Assembly (NCBI GenBank): GCA_019694395.1
Contig: JAIBCC010000018.1
Span: forward strand, 56,727-120,726
Reading direction: 5' to 3'
Source: Pyrinomonadaceae bacterium
GTDB lineage: Bacteria; Acidobacteriota; Blastocatellia; Pyrinomonadales; Pyrinomonadaceae
Length of the DNA stretch: 64,000 bases
Shown here one piece after another: positions 7,915 through 16,168 of this stretch. The notes under the pieces are model-generated. The model did no database searches. It saw nothing but the letters and a program-made list of their open reading frames with translations, and was not told the DNA's origin. Both the position numbers and the translations under genes were made by a program. The first letter of the stretch is position 1. Every line of letters starts with the position of its first letter.

Positions 7915-9192
7915 ATGATCGGACAAAATAACATTTCAAAATCTCAGCACGAAGCCTTTCGTTTGTGGCAAGAAAGTTGGGACACGGCGATTCGTGGTTG
8001 GATGACTTCGCCTTTTGCGATGAATTTTAATTCATTTTGGTTTCGCCAAAACCTTGATTTTTATGAACTTTGGTTGGAAAATTCCCGCAAATTCGGCTTT
8101 GACGCAGACGATTTGCACAATTCTTTCAAATCAAATCTCAAGCTGCTTTCGCTCGGCACACAAAGTTTTATGGCGAATGTTCGTTTTGCCCAAAATGCCG
8201 GAATTTTGCCGAAAACCGCACAAACTTCTGCCGAAATAATTTTGCAAACCGATGATTTCAAATTGCTTCGTTATCAATCGGAAAACCGCAAATTTGCCAC
8301 GCCGATTTTGATTGTCAGTTCGTTGGTCGGCAAATATTACATTCTCGATCTCACGCCCGAACGCAGTTACGTTTCGCATCTGCTCGACGAAGGTTTTGAC
8401 GTTTTTATCATTGATTGGACAACCACTGAAAAAAGCGAATCGAAAGGCTTAAATGAATACATTTGCAATTATTTGGCAGAAATTGTCAAAAAGGTTTGCG
8501 AGGTTTCTGAGAGCGAAAATGCTTCACTTTTAGGCTATTCGATGGGCGGAATTTTGGCATTAATCTATTCGGCTTTGCAGCCTGAAACAGTCAAAAATTT
8601 GATGCTTTTGACGACTCCGATTGATTTTTCCAAACAAAATACAATTTCTAAATGGACGAGCGAAAAATATTTTGACGTTGACCGAATCACGGATTTATTC
8701 GGCAATATTTCGGGCGAAGCGGTTTCGTGGTCAATGCAAATGGTCAAGCCGATGAGTAGTGTTTCGCGTGGCGTAAATACTCTGCAATATGTTGATAATA
8801 AAGAAGATTTTGCCGCTTTGATGGCACTCGAAATTTGGTTGCACGATTCAACGCCTTTGCCCGCGAAACTTTTCAAAGACATTATCAAAAAACTTTATCG
8901 CCAAAATCTTTTAGCCAAAAATGAACTGAAAATTGGTGGAAAAAAGGTTGATTTATCCAAAATTACCGCCTCGGTTTTGAACGTCATCGGCACGCACGAT
9001 CAAGTTGCCACGCCCGAAAGCTCGGAAAAATTGTTGGGATTGTTGGGAAAAATTGATAAAACTCAACTTTTGCTCGAATACGGACATTTAACAATTGCTG
9101 TCGGGAGCGGTGCAAAAGAAGACTTTTGGCAAAAATCGGCTGAGTGGCTAAAAGAAGAGTCAAAGGTCAAAGGTCAAAGGTCAAAAGTCTAA
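7915..9192 (+). CDS. PHA synthase-like protein with serine in place of the catalytic cysteine
   Basis: The protein has 425 residues and aligns through most of its length with the downstream PhaC, plus about 80 extra N-terminal residues. The nucleophile elbow reads GYSMGG with Ser209, where PHA synthases carry Cys in GYCMGG. Asp362 (THD) and His391 (YGHLTIAVG) complete a possible Ser-Asp-His triad. It could be a PHA depolymerase or thioesterase derived from a synthase, or a regulatory paralogue. The last ten residues and the stop codon are encoded by GTCAAAG heptad repeats. A RAYT element ends 12 bases before the start. Confidence 0.75.
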   Translation: MIGQNNISKSQHEAFRLWQESWDTAIRGWMTSPFAMNFNSFWFRQNLDFYELWLENSRKFGFDADDLHNSFKSNLKLLSLGTQSFMANVRFAQNAGILPKTAQTSAEIILQTDDFKLLRYQSENRKFATPILIVSSLVGKYYILDLTPERSYVSHLLDEGFDVFIIDWTTTEKSESKGLNEYICNYLAEIVKKVCEVSESENASLLGYSMGGILALIYSALQPETVKNLMLLTTPIDFSKQNTISKWTSEKYFDVDRITDLFGNISGEAVSWSMQMVKPMSSVSRGVNTLQYVDNKEDFAALMALEIWLHDSTPLPAKLFKDIIKKLYRQNLLAKNELKIGGKKVDLSKITASVLNVIGTHDQVATPESSEKLLGLLGKIDKTQLLLEYGHLTIAVGSGAKEDFWQKSAEWLKEESKVKGQRSKV

Positions 9193-9193
9193 A
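9159..9193. repeat. Heptad repeat (GTCAAAG)n between the two phaC-like genes
   Basis: Five consecutive heptads (GTCAAAG three times, GTCAAAA, GTCTAAA) run through the last codons and the stop of the upstream gene. The same words occur at 17093-17120 and, inverted, at 11306-11335. No inverted partner arm is present here. Confidence 0.9.
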
Positions 9194-9197
9194 ATCA

Positions 9198-10214
9198 ATG
9201 ACAAATTTTCAGAAAATGTTGGAATTGACAAATCGTATCGGCAGACCGCCGAAGTTTGCTTTTACGCCTTCCGAAGTTTTTTGCGAATTTGATAAAGTCA
9301 AGGTTTTGAGATATTTACCGACAACAGAAACTACTCATCCGATTCCGGTTTTGCTTGTTCCTTCGCTCATCAATAAGTATTATATTCTCGATTTGTTGCC
9401 GAAAAAAAGTTATGTTGAATTTCTTGTCAATCAAGGATTTAGCGTTTACTTGATTGATTGGGGCGTGGTTGATGATGCGGACAGATTTTGGACGTTGGAA
9501 AAATACATTTGCGAATTTTTAAGCAAGGGGGTTAAGAAAATCTCGAAGGCGGAAAATCAGGAAAAAGTTTCGCTCATCGGCTATTGTATGGGCGGAACGA
9601 TGAGCTTGATTTACTCCGCAATATTCCCGCAAACGGTGCAAAATCTGATACTTTTGGCAACTCCGGTTGATTTTCACAACAATTCTTTGCTGAGCATTTG
9701 GGCGAAACCGGAATATTTCAAAGTTGATAAAATGGTTGATACTTACGGAAATATTCCCGTCAGCGTTTTGCAATCGGCGTTTCAAATGTTAAAGCCTGTC
9801 CAGACTTTTAACCGCTACGTCAATCTTTTTGAAAATGCCGAAAATGAAGAATTTGTCGAATCATTTTTGACCTTTGATTATTGGGCAAACGATGCGATTC
9901 CTGTTGCGGGCGAGACTTTCCGCAAATTCGTCAAAGATTGTTTTCAGCAAAATTTATTGATAAAAAATGAAATGAGGATGAATGGCGAACTCATTGATTT
10001 ACAACAAGTTGATTGCTCTGTTTTGAATGTCATCGCCCAACACGATTCAATCGTTCCGCCTGAATCTGCCGAAGCCTTAATGGATAAAATTGGCAGCAAG
10101 GATGCCCAAATGGTCAAAGTCAAAGGCGGACATCACGGCATCACGATTGGCACAAGTGCTTTGAAATTCGTCTGGCAAAAAACGGGTGATTGGATGTTGG
10201 AAAGACAAAACTAA
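9198..10214 (+). CDS. phaC: Poly(R)-hydroxyalkanoate synthase, class III-like PhaC
   Basis: PhaC polymerises (R)-3-hydroxyacyl-CoA into storage polyester on cytoplasmic granules. The 338-residue protein has the synthase box GYCMGG with nucleophile Cys130, Asp283 in QHDSIVPPES and His312 in GGHHGITIG. Its length fits class III PhaC (about 355), which needs a PhaE partner; a PhaE-like gene lies upstream. I chose the Met at 9198 because an earlier in-frame start would read through the upstream heptad repeat. The start lies 5 bases after the upstream stop, so the two genes are probably cotranscribed. Confidence 0.88.
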   Translation: MTNFQKMLELTNRIGRPPKFAFTPSEVFCEFDKVKVLRYLPTTETTHPIPVLLVPSLINKYYILDLLPKKSYVEFLVNQGFSVYLIDWGVVDDADRFWTLEKYICEFLSKGVKKISKAENQEKVSLIGYCMGGTMSLIYSAIFPQTVQNLILLATPVDFHNNSLLSIWAKPEYFKVDKMVDTYGNIPVSVLQSAFQMLKPVQTFNRYVNLFENAENEEFVESFLTFDYWANDAIPVAGETFRKFVKDCFQQNLLIKNEMRMNGELIDLQQVDCSVLNVIAQHDSIVPPESAEALMDKIGSKDAQMVKVKGGHHGITIGTSALKFVWQKTGDWMLERQN

Positions 10215-10243
10215 AAAAGACTCCAGCTAGGCTAAAGTCTTTT
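10215..10243. terminator. Bidirectional terminator-like hairpin
   Basis: AAAAGACT (10215-10222) and AGTCTTTT (10236-10243) form a perfect 8-bp stem with A and T runs at the two sides. It lies between the convergent phaC and lipocalin genes, so it can serve both strands. Confidence 0.65.
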
Positions 10244-10263
10244 GAAATACGTTTTTATTAAAT

Positions 10264-10815
10264 CTATTTTTGAACGGTTTTTTCTAATCTGTTAATGTCA
10301 AAACCTTGCGCTTTTGCCCGCGAAATAATTCCTTGATAGGTGGTTTCATCTAAAGTGGGCGTGCGGCTTAAAATCCAAAGATAATCCTTGTCCGGCGTTC
10401 CAACTACTGCATATTTATAATTCTGATCTAAATCAATAATCCAATAGTCTGCCCAAACAAAAGGTATAAAAGAAAGAAAACCGGGAGCAAAACGGACTTT
10501 TAATTTGGAATTCGTGGTTTTGTCCGCAACTTTAGCTTCGCCAATAGCTTTGGTAACTTCACCGTTCTCTTTGGTGCATTGATTCAGAACTTCTATTCGT
10601 CCATTTTCCTTCAAAGAATAGTTTGCCGTAGTATTTGAGGAGCATTTTCTCTGAAATCTGTTAGGGAATTTGGCAATCTCATACCAATTTCCTTTGTATT
10701 GATTCAAGTCAACGGAACTGACTGTCCTGACATCTGATTTCGCCTCGGCAACATTACTTAAAACAAACCCTAGAACTGTTGCAATTCCTGCAATATAAAG
10801 AACTTTTTTATTCAT
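10264..10815 (-). CDS. Bacterial lipocalin (Blc-like), exported
   Basis: The 183-residue protein begins with a hydrophobic signal segment (YIAGIATVLGFVLSNVAEA). The lipocalin signature GNWYEIAKFPNRFQRKC follows at about residue 42, and YWIIDLDQNYKYAVVGTPDKDYLWILSRTP is the second conserved block typical of Blc. There is no lipobox cysteine, so it is probably periplasmic and soluble. Blc proteins bind lysophospholipids or fatty acids at the envelope, which fits the surrounding acyl metabolism genes; the ligand here is inferred. Confidence 0.9.
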   Translation of the reverse strand: MNKKVLYIAGIATVLGFVLSNVAEAKSDVRTVSSVDLNQYKGNWYEIAKFPNRFQRKCSSNTTANYSLKENGRIEVLNQCTKENGEVTKAIGEAKVADKTTNSKLKVRFAPGFLSFIPFVWADYWIIDLDQNYKYAVVGTPDKDYLWILSRTPTLDETTYQGIISRAKAQGFDINRLEKTVQK

Positions 10816-10906
10816 ATCTTCCCTCTGATCGTTAAAATTTTAACTGTTATAAAAAAACAATTAAAATAATTTTATTCAAAATTCGTGCCAGAGAAAAGTT
10901 CAGAAC

Positions 10907-11302
10907 TTACAGAACCATAATTTTTGATTCGCCTGTTACCAACGTTTCGCCGTTTTGATTGGTGCAAACGGTTTCGCAAGTGACAATATTTTTATCTTCG
11001 CGGATGTTGGTAATGGTTGCCGTTGTGGTGACAGTATCGCCGATGAAAACAGGTGCAGTAAATCGCATTGTTTGCGAAAGATAAATAATTTTCAAATCCT
11101 TAAACTCATTTCCCAAAACTGCCGAAATGAAAGCACCGCTCAACATTCCGTGTGCAATACGTTTGCCGAAACGCGTATTTTTTGCAAATTCTTCGTCCAA
11201 ATGAATTGGGTTGTAATCGCCCGAAACTTCTGCAAATGCACGAATTAACTCGTCCGTAACTGTTCGATTGGTGGTGAATTTATCACCGATTTTTAATTGC
11301 AT
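10907..11302 (-). CDS. phaJ: MaoC-like (R)-specific enoyl-CoA hydratase
   Basis: The 131-residue hot-dog protein contains the hydratase-2 motif SGDYNPIHLDEEFA, with catalytic Asp29 and His34 in the D-x4-H spacing of PhaJ, and RIAHGMLSGAFISAVLG after it. PhaJ turns trans-2-enoyl-CoA from beta-oxidation into (R)-3-hydroxyacyl-CoA, the substrate of PHA synthase. The close phaC and acyl-CoA ligase genes support this. A general MaoC dehydratase is the alternative. Confidence 0.85.
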   Translation of the reverse strand: MQLKIGDKFTTNRTVTDELIRAFAEVSGDYNPIHLDEEFAKNTRFGKRIAHGMLSGAFISAVLGNEFKDLKIIYLSQTMRFTAPVFIGDTVTTTATITNIREDKNIVTCETVCTNQNGETLVTGESKIMVL

Positions 11303-11305
11303 AAT

Positions 11306-11377
11306 GGTCTTTGGTCTTTGGTCTTTGGTCTTCGGAAAAAGCTACTCGCAAAGACCGAAAACCAAAAGCCGAAAGCC
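11306..11377. repeat. Inverted heptad-repeat element
   Basis: The left arm is GGTCTTT three times then GGTCTTC (11306-11333). The right arm is AAAGACC, GAAAACC, AAAAGCC, GAAAGCC (11350-11377). Both arms keep a strict 7-base period and are mutually inverted, while the heptads vary. The element fills the gap between the hydratase start and the hydrolase stop. Confidence 0.9.
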
Positions 11378-11380
11378 GTT

Positions 11381-12250
11381 TTATTTTTCTAAAAATTCTA
11401 AAACTTTTTTCGTAAATTCGGGGAATTTTTCAAACTGCGGAACGTGACCGCAATTATCGAAGATCACGAGTTCCGAACCGGCGATTCCTTTATTAAATTT
11501 TTCGCCGTCCGAAAGCGGTAAAAGTCCGTCCTGTTTACCCCAAATTATCAAAGTCGGCTTTTTGATTTTGCCAAGTTCGCCGTCCAAAAAATCCTCTTTG
11601 CGTTTGATTGACTCGATGATTGAATTGATGGTGTTTCCATCGTTAGTCATCACTCTGGCGGTCATAAATTGGTCAACAAACGCTTCGTTGTGGAACGCGG
11701 GATTTGCAAAGATCAGTTTCAAATTTGCCCGAATCTCATCACGAGTTGAATTGTTGAGTTGGTAAACTCTATTAAAATCAATAATTGCAGGTTCAAGCCC
11801 GGCGGCATCAACTAAAATCAGTTTTTCAACCCGATTCGGATATTTGACCGCCATCAAACCTGCAACCCAACCGCCAAGCGAATTTCCAACCAGCGAAGCC
11901 TTTTCAATTTTCAATTCGGACATAAACTTATCGAGAAAATCGGCGTAAGTTGCAACACGATATTTCAAAAAAGGCTTGTCTGATTTACCAAAACCGATTT
12001 GGTCGGGCGCGATAACGTGATATTTTGCCGAAAGCGCAACGATGCTCGAAACTAACGGTGTCGGCTGCCAACTATCCGCATTTGCTCCCAAACCGTGTAA
12101 CAAAATTACTTTCGGTTTGGTCGCATCTCCGGCTTCCAGATAACGAATTTTTGCCCCGAAAATTGTGGCGAATTTCTCTTGCGGGGCTTGGGCAAGTGCA
12201 ACGAAAGAAAGGACTAAAGTCAAAAAAAGTGCAAAAGTCAGTTTTTTCAT
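11381..12250 (-). CDS. Exported alpha/beta hydrolase
   Basis: The 289-residue protein has a signal peptide (MKKLTFALFLTLVLSFVALAQ) and an alpha/beta-hydrolase fold: oxyanion segment LLHGLGANADSW, nucleophile elbow GNSLGGW, acid in WGKQDGLLP and His in GHVPQFEKF. It resembles the MhpC/esterase group. Met at 12250 begins the signal peptide, so I prefer it to the Met four codons upstream. It probably hydrolyses an ester or lipid in the periplasm; the substrate is unknown. Confidence 0.85.
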   Translation of the reverse strand: MKKLTFALFLTLVLSFVALAQAPQEKFATIFGAKIRYLEAGDATKPKVILLHGLGANADSWQPTPLVSSIVALSAKYHVIAPDQIGFGKSDKPFLKYRVATYADFLDKFMSELKIEKASLVGNSLGGWVAGLMAVKYPNRVEKLILVDAAGLEPAIIDFNRVYQLNNSTRDEIRANLKLIFANPAFHNEAFVDQFMTARVMTNDGNTINSIIESIKRKEDFLDGELGKIKKPTLIIWGKQDGLLPLSDGEKFNKGIAGSELVIFDNCGHVPQFEKFPEFTKKVLEFLEK

Positions 12251-12265
12251 AATTGTTTCCAATTA

Positions 12266-12360
12266 CTTTGCGCCTCTTTGCGAAACCTTCGCGCACTTTG
12301 CGGTTAAATAATTTTCTAACCGCAAAGGACGCAAAGATTAAAACGCAAAGTTACGCAAAG
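12266..12360. repeat. Inverted CTTTGCG / CGCAAAG repeat element
   Basis: The left arm holds CTTTGCG-type words at 12266, 12276, 12287 and 12296. The right arm holds CGCAAAG at 12321, 12330, 12344 and 12354. The arms are inverted around an AT-rich centre with TAACCGC next to the loop. It fills the gap between the hydrolase start (12250) and the acyl-CoA ligase stop (12364). The same word recurs at 30485-30507. Confidence 0.9.
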
Positions 12361-12363
12361 ATT

Positions 12364-14070
12364 TTATTGATATAATTTCTCAATATCGTCCGCAAAATTC
12401 TTACTTACGATATTGCGTTTTACTTTCAAAGTCGGTGTGATTTCGTCCAATTCTAATGAAAAATCTCTTTCGAGAATAACAAACTTTTTGATTTGTTCTG
12501 AACTCGAAAGTCTGGAGTTTGCTTTTTCAACCGAATTTTTGACAAGTTTGTAAATTTGTTCATTTTTAGTCAAATCAACGAAGTTTTTAAACTCAATTCC
12601 ATTAGCCTTCGCAAACATTTCAGCCTCAATTTGGTTAAGCGTAATTAGTGCCACACAATAACTTTTGCCGTCACCGTAAAGAAAACATTGCGAAATTAGA
12701 TGATTTTCTTTGACATAATTTTCGACCATCGCCGGGGCAACATTTTTTCCGCTCGAAAGCACGATAATTTCTTTTTTGCGTCCCGTAATTTTCAAAAAGC
12801 CGTCTTCGTCAATCGTGCCTAAATCGCCCGTTTTGAGCCAGCCGTTTTCGTCAAACATTTCGGCAGTTTTCTCATGCTCTTTGTAATAGCCGGAAAACAT
12901 CATCGGACTTTTGACCAAAATTTCGCCGTCCTCGGCAATTTTTACCTCACACATCGGCATCGGTTTGCCGACTGTTCCGAATTTTAGGTTTTCGGGCGTA
13001 TTAAAAGCCACACAAATATTTTCGGTCAAGCCGTAAGCCTGTAAAATCGGCAAATTTCGTTTAGCAAAAAAGTCAGCAATTTCATTAGGAAGTGGCGCAC
13101 CGCCCGAAGTTGCCAGTCGAATATTTCCGCCGAATGCGTCTTTCAAATTTTGTTCACCCGCGTCCTGCCCGAATTCCGCAACAACTTTGGCGTGAATTTT
13201 CTCAAAAAATCTGGGCAGGGAAGCGAAAACAGTCGGTTTTAATTCCAACATATACGCGTAAAGTTTGCTCAAATCATCAATAAAATAAACGCTTGCGCCG
13301 TTGTAAAGCCGATTGTAAAGTCCCGAAATCCGCTCGGCAACGTGGCAAAACGGAAGGTAGGAAAAACAAACGTCATCGTCAAAAATCGGAATCGTTTGAC
13401 GCAAAGATTCAACCGAATTCAAAACGTAAGCGTGCGACAACATCGCCCCTTTGGGATTGCCTGTCGTTCCGCTCGTGTAAACCATAATTGCTGTGTCAGT
13501 TGATTTTAGAGAGTTGCTAATTGATTTAACTTTCGGCAAAAACTCATCACGATTTTGTTTGCCGAATTCAAGAAAATCATCGAAGGCGGAAACGCGACTG
13601 TTAAGGAGCGTGTCAAATTCTGTATCAACACACACTTCCTGACGGTCGCGTTTCTGCCTTTCCAGACAAATTACTTCCTTAACTCTTCCCAAACTTCCGC
13701 AAACTTTCTCAACTTTCCTCAACTGTTTCAAAGTATCAACCACAACAAATTCAGCGTCCGAATGATTGATGATATATTCGCATTGTTCGGGCGAATTGGT
13801 CGGATAAATTCCCACGCCGACTCCTCCCGCCGCAATCGTGCCAATATCGGCAATCGTCCATTCGGGGATGTTGCCCGCCAAAATCGCTACGCTTGCACCT
13901 TTCGTCAAGCCTTTCGCCAACAAAGCACAGGCAAAATCAAGGGTTTTTTCGCCGAATGTAATCCAAGAAGTTTCTTGCCACGCATCATTAACCCGTTGAT
14001 AGAAAACAGTCTTGTCGCCGTATTTGGCAACTTGGGTTTGGAAAAGTTGGAAAATATTTTGATACTGCAT
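12364..14070 (-). CDS. Long-chain acyl-CoA synthetase (AMP-forming)
   Basis: This 568-residue adenylate-forming enzyme activates fatty acids to acyl-CoA with ATP. Visible motifs are the P-loop YTSGTTGNPKGAMLSH, YGLTEN, and the hinge KTGDLGTIDEDGFLKITGRKKEIIVLSSGKNVAP, arranged as in FadD15-type ligases. The start at 14068-14070 shares one base with the stop of the upstream phosphatase gene (TAATG), so translation is probably coupled; a Met six codons further up would overlap more. It feeds the neighbouring PhaJ/PhaC route or beta-oxidation by inference. Confidence 0.92.
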   Translation of the reverse strand: MQYQNIFQLFQTQVAKYGDKTVFYQRVNDAWQETSWITFGEKTLDFACALLAKGLTKGASVAILAGNIPEWTIADIGTIAAGGVGVGIYPTNSPEQCEYIINHSDAEFVVVDTLKQLRKVEKVCGSLGRVKEVICLERQKRDRQEVCVDTEFDTLLNSRVSAFDDFLEFGKQNRDEFLPKVKSISNSLKSTDTAIMVYTSGTTGNPKGAMLSHAYVLNSVESLRQTIPIFDDDVCFSYLPFCHVAERISGLYNRLYNGASVYFIDDLSKLYAYMLELKPTVFASLPRFFEKIHAKVVAEFGQDAGEQNLKDAFGGNIRLATSGGAPLPNEIADFFAKRNLPILQAYGLTENICVAFNTPENLKFGTVGKPMPMCEVKIAEDGEILVKSPMMFSGYYKEHEKTAEMFDENGWLKTGDLGTIDEDGFLKITGRKKEIIVLSSGKNVAPAMVENYVKENHLISQCFLYGDGKSYCVALITLNQIEAEMFAKANGIEFKNFVDLTKNEQIYKLVKNSVEKANSRLSSSEQIKKFVILERDFSLELDEITPTLKVKRNIVSKNFADDIEKLYQ

Positions 14071-14615
14071 TAAATTCTGTTTTGCCACATCCGTTTTTCA
14101 ATCTTTCTGATGTTCTCAGCGTCTCTAAGTCTTTGTAAATAGACCATTAGCTTTTGCAACTCGTTATCCTCGTTATCACCGAAAAAAGGTTTGATTCGCA
14201 CTAAGTTTCCATAACTGTTTCGCAATTTTTCAGGTGAATCGTCAACTACGATAACTTTTGCCAAATCGTATTTGCGGTTGCGAACTTTGGACATCATTTT
14301 TTCAAAATAATTTTCTTGCAACTCTTCGTCATATCTGATTGTGCATCTCAATCTTGACCAAAAGAACTTGAGTTCGGTTAAATTCGGAAAAATTTCTTCA
14401 ACAATTTTTGTCGCGTAATTGTGGCTTGAAGATGTCCAAACTGCAATGCCAAAATTTTCAACACAGAACTCAATAAATTCCTGCAAATGCGGACGTTTAT
14501 AGACGAAATATTCTCCAACAGTGAAATCTTCCTGACGCTCTAATTTTTCCTCGGTTGCATAAACCAAAGTTTCGTCTAAATCCAAAATTAACAATTTCTT
14601 TTCAACGCTTTGCAT
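14070..14615 (-). CDS. FCP1/NLI-type HAD phosphatase
   Basis: The 181-residue protein begins LLILDLDETLVYA, the DxDxT motif of FCP1/SCP phosphatases of the HAD superfamily, where the first Asp is the nucleophile. Later IAVWTSSSHNYATKIVEEIF and VIVVDDSPEKLRNSYGNLVRI fit the NIF domain. Bacterial members of this family are little characterised. One-base overlap with the acyl-CoA ligase suggests a joint operon, but no functional link is known. Confidence 0.85.
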   Translation of the reverse strand: MQSVEKKLLILDLDETLVYATEEKLERQEDFTVGEYFVYKRPHLQEFIEFCVENFGIAVWTSSSHNYATKIVEEIFPNLTELKFFWSRLRCTIRYDEELQENYFEKMMSKVRNRKYDLAKVIVVDDSPEKLRNSYGNLVRIKPFFGDNEDNELQKLMVYLQRLRDAENIRKIEKRMWQNRI

Positions 14616-14653
14616 CGCTGAAAATCATAGCAAACTTGGGGAAATTTTTCCGC

Positions 14654-14980
14654 TTACTCTTTGCCAAAGAAAACTCTGAAATCTTCCAATTTATCAAAGG
14701 TAATCCAAATGTAATCGTTCGTTCCGTTTTCACGATGCGGATGCAAATCAGCTAAATTCGGATCGTTTCGGTAATGCAAAAACGCTTCTTTCGATTCCCA
14801 TTCGACCAAGATCATAACTTGTCTGGGACTCAAATTGCCTTTGAACAATTCGTCGTATTTTCCGACCGCAACGACTTTTCCGCCGTGATTCGGAACTTCT
14901 TTGGCACTCCGTTTTAGATACGCCAAATACTCGGCTTTATCGGAAATATTGAACAAATTTAGTGCGTAAATTGTTTTCAT
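14654..14980 (-). CDS. DUF1330-like small protein
   Basis: The protein has 108 residues from MKTIYALNLFNISDKAEYLAYL. The alternating pattern and the segment VMILVEWESKEAFLHYRNDPNLADLHPHREN match the DUF1330 ferredoxin-like dimer fold. Function is unknown. I set the start at 14980; a longer version would run into the terminal repeat of the adjacent mobile element. Confidence 0.7.
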   Translation of the reverse strand: MKTIYALNLFNISDKAEYLAYLKRSAKEVPNHGGKVVAVGKYDELFKGNLSPRQVMILVEWESKEAFLHYRNDPNLADLHPHRENGTNDYIWITFDKLEDFRVFFGKE

Positions 14981-14990
14981 TTCATTTTGA

Positions 14991-15119
14991 TTGGAACACA
15001 GGCAACTTGCCTGCACAAACGCAATAGCGTTTGAAAATGTTTATTTTTAATTCAACTTAAATTAAAATTGCGTTGATTAAATTACTCACCCAATTTTGCA
15101 GGCAGGTTGCCTGCGTTCC
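14991..15119. mobile_element. Non-autonomous relative of the RAYT element
   Basis: About 130 bases bounded by inverted ends TTGGAAC...GTTCC. The left end has the same two-hairpin plan as the RAYT element: CAGGCAA-C-TTGCCTG, then CAAACGC-AATA-GCGTTTG. The right end (15097-15119) matches the outer hairpin of the RAYT element nearly base for base. There is no coding capacity. It sits exactly between the DUF1330 start and the synthase stop codon at 15123. Confidence 0.85.
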
Positions 15120-15122
15120 CGT

Positions 15123-16115
15123 CTAATATTGAAAAATCATCGCCGCCATATTTAGACCGCCGCCCGAAGCACACATTACAAATTTATCGCCACGCTTTAA
15201 TTTTCCTTCACGAATTGCATCGTCCAAAACCATCGGAATACACGCCGAGCCGGTGTAGCCCCATTTGTGCATAATCGTATGCGTCCGGGACATTGGTAAA
15301 TTCATTGCTTCCATCACGATTTTGATGGTCGAAAGATTAACCTGCGTCCAAAGGAAAAGTTTGATGTCGTCCTGCGTTAATTTTGCTCGCTCCAAAAGCA
15401 ATTTAACGATGTCTTGCCAACCGTTGATGTTGACTTCGGGCGGAAATTTTTTGTCAAAACGGACTTTTGTTCGATAGCCTAAGTCCAATTCTTCGTGTGT
15501 GATAGGGAATTTTGAACCGCCCGCGAAGATTCCCAAAAAATCGTGATAAGAACCGTCGGCGATAAGTTTGGAAGCGAGCATTCCGACGTTTTCTTCATCA
15601 GTCGCTTGGAGAACAACTGCACCTGCTCCGTCGGCAAAAATCGTGGCGGTTTTCTTTTCTTTCCAGTCCAAAAATTTGGTCATTGCATAAACGCCGATGA
15701 CCAAAACATTTTTGTAGTTTTCATCAGCTTGAATATATTTAACCGCTGTGTCTAAAGCGGTTACGCATCCTGCACAAGCCGCGTTCGTGTCAAAAGTTCC
15801 GGCGTTTTTCGCCCCGATTCGGTGTTGGACAACAACGGAAGTTCCGGGCGACATATATTCGGGCGTGTCGCTGGCTAAAACGATCAAATCAATCTCTTCG
15901 GCGGAAATTCCCGCATCTTTCAAAGCTTTTTCAGCCGCTCCGACTCCTAAATCAGCCGAGCTTTCATTTTCGCCCAACACGCGGCGTTCCAGAATTCCTA
16001 AATTATTCTCAACAAAATCGTTGATGTCTTCGCCGAGCATTTCGCCCAGTTCTTTGTTGGTTAAAATTTTTTCGGGAACATAAGCACCTGTTCCGATAAT
16101 TTTTGCGTTTCTCAT
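15123..16115 (-). CDS. 3-oxoacyl-ACP synthase III-like (FabH-like) with atypical catalytic residues
   Basis: The 330-residue thiolase-fold protein begins AKIIGTGAYVPEKILTNKEL and has nucleophile Cys114 in NAACAGCVTALDTA, as in FabH. The two other FabH catalytic positions differ: HQAN of the family reads TQVN (Thr257), and GNTSAAS reads GYTGSAC (Tyr287). FabH condenses acyl-CoA with malonyl-ACP and uses His and Asn for decarboxylation, so this member may instead do non-decarboxylating acyl transfer or another condensation. The nearby acyl-CoA ligase supports an acyl-CoA substrate. Confidence 0.8.
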   Translation of the reverse strand: MRNAKIIGTGAYVPEKILTNKELGEMLGEDINDFVENNLGILERRVLGENESSADLGVGAAEKALKDAGISAEEIDLIVLASDTPEYMSPGTSVVVQHRIGAKNAGTFDTNAACAGCVTALDTAVKYIQADENYKNVLVIGVYAMTKFLDWKEKKTATIFADGAGAVVLQATDEENVGMLASKLIADGSYHDFLGIFAGGSKFPITHEELDLGYRTKVRFDKKFPPEVNINGWQDIVKLLLERAKLTQDDIKLFLWTQVNLSTIKIVMEAMNLPMSRTHTIMHKWGYTGSACIPMVLDDAIREGKLKRGDKFVMCASGGGLNMAAMIFQY

Positions 16116-16125
16116 TTTTTTTCAT

Positions 16126-16154
16126 CCACGAAGTTTCACGAAGGAAACACGAAG
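16126..16154. repeat. CACGAAG triple-word arm
   Basis: CACGAAG occurs at 16127, 16137 and 16148 (spacing 10 then 11), preceded by TC. The 31 bases from 16126 are identical to the inverted right arm of the element at 42201-42331. Only one arm is present here. Confidence 0.85.
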
Positions 16155-16168
16155 AGATATAAGTTTTT

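Noticed and set aside
12364..14088. Start of the acyl-CoA ligase at 14088
   Set aside because: It would overlap the upstream gene by 19 bases, while the Met at 14070 gives the common TAATG coupling.
15123..16115. Pseudogene call for the FabH-like gene because two catalytic residues are missing
   Set aside because: The frame is full length, motifs around the changes are intact and the nucleophile Cys is kept, which fits a divergent function better.
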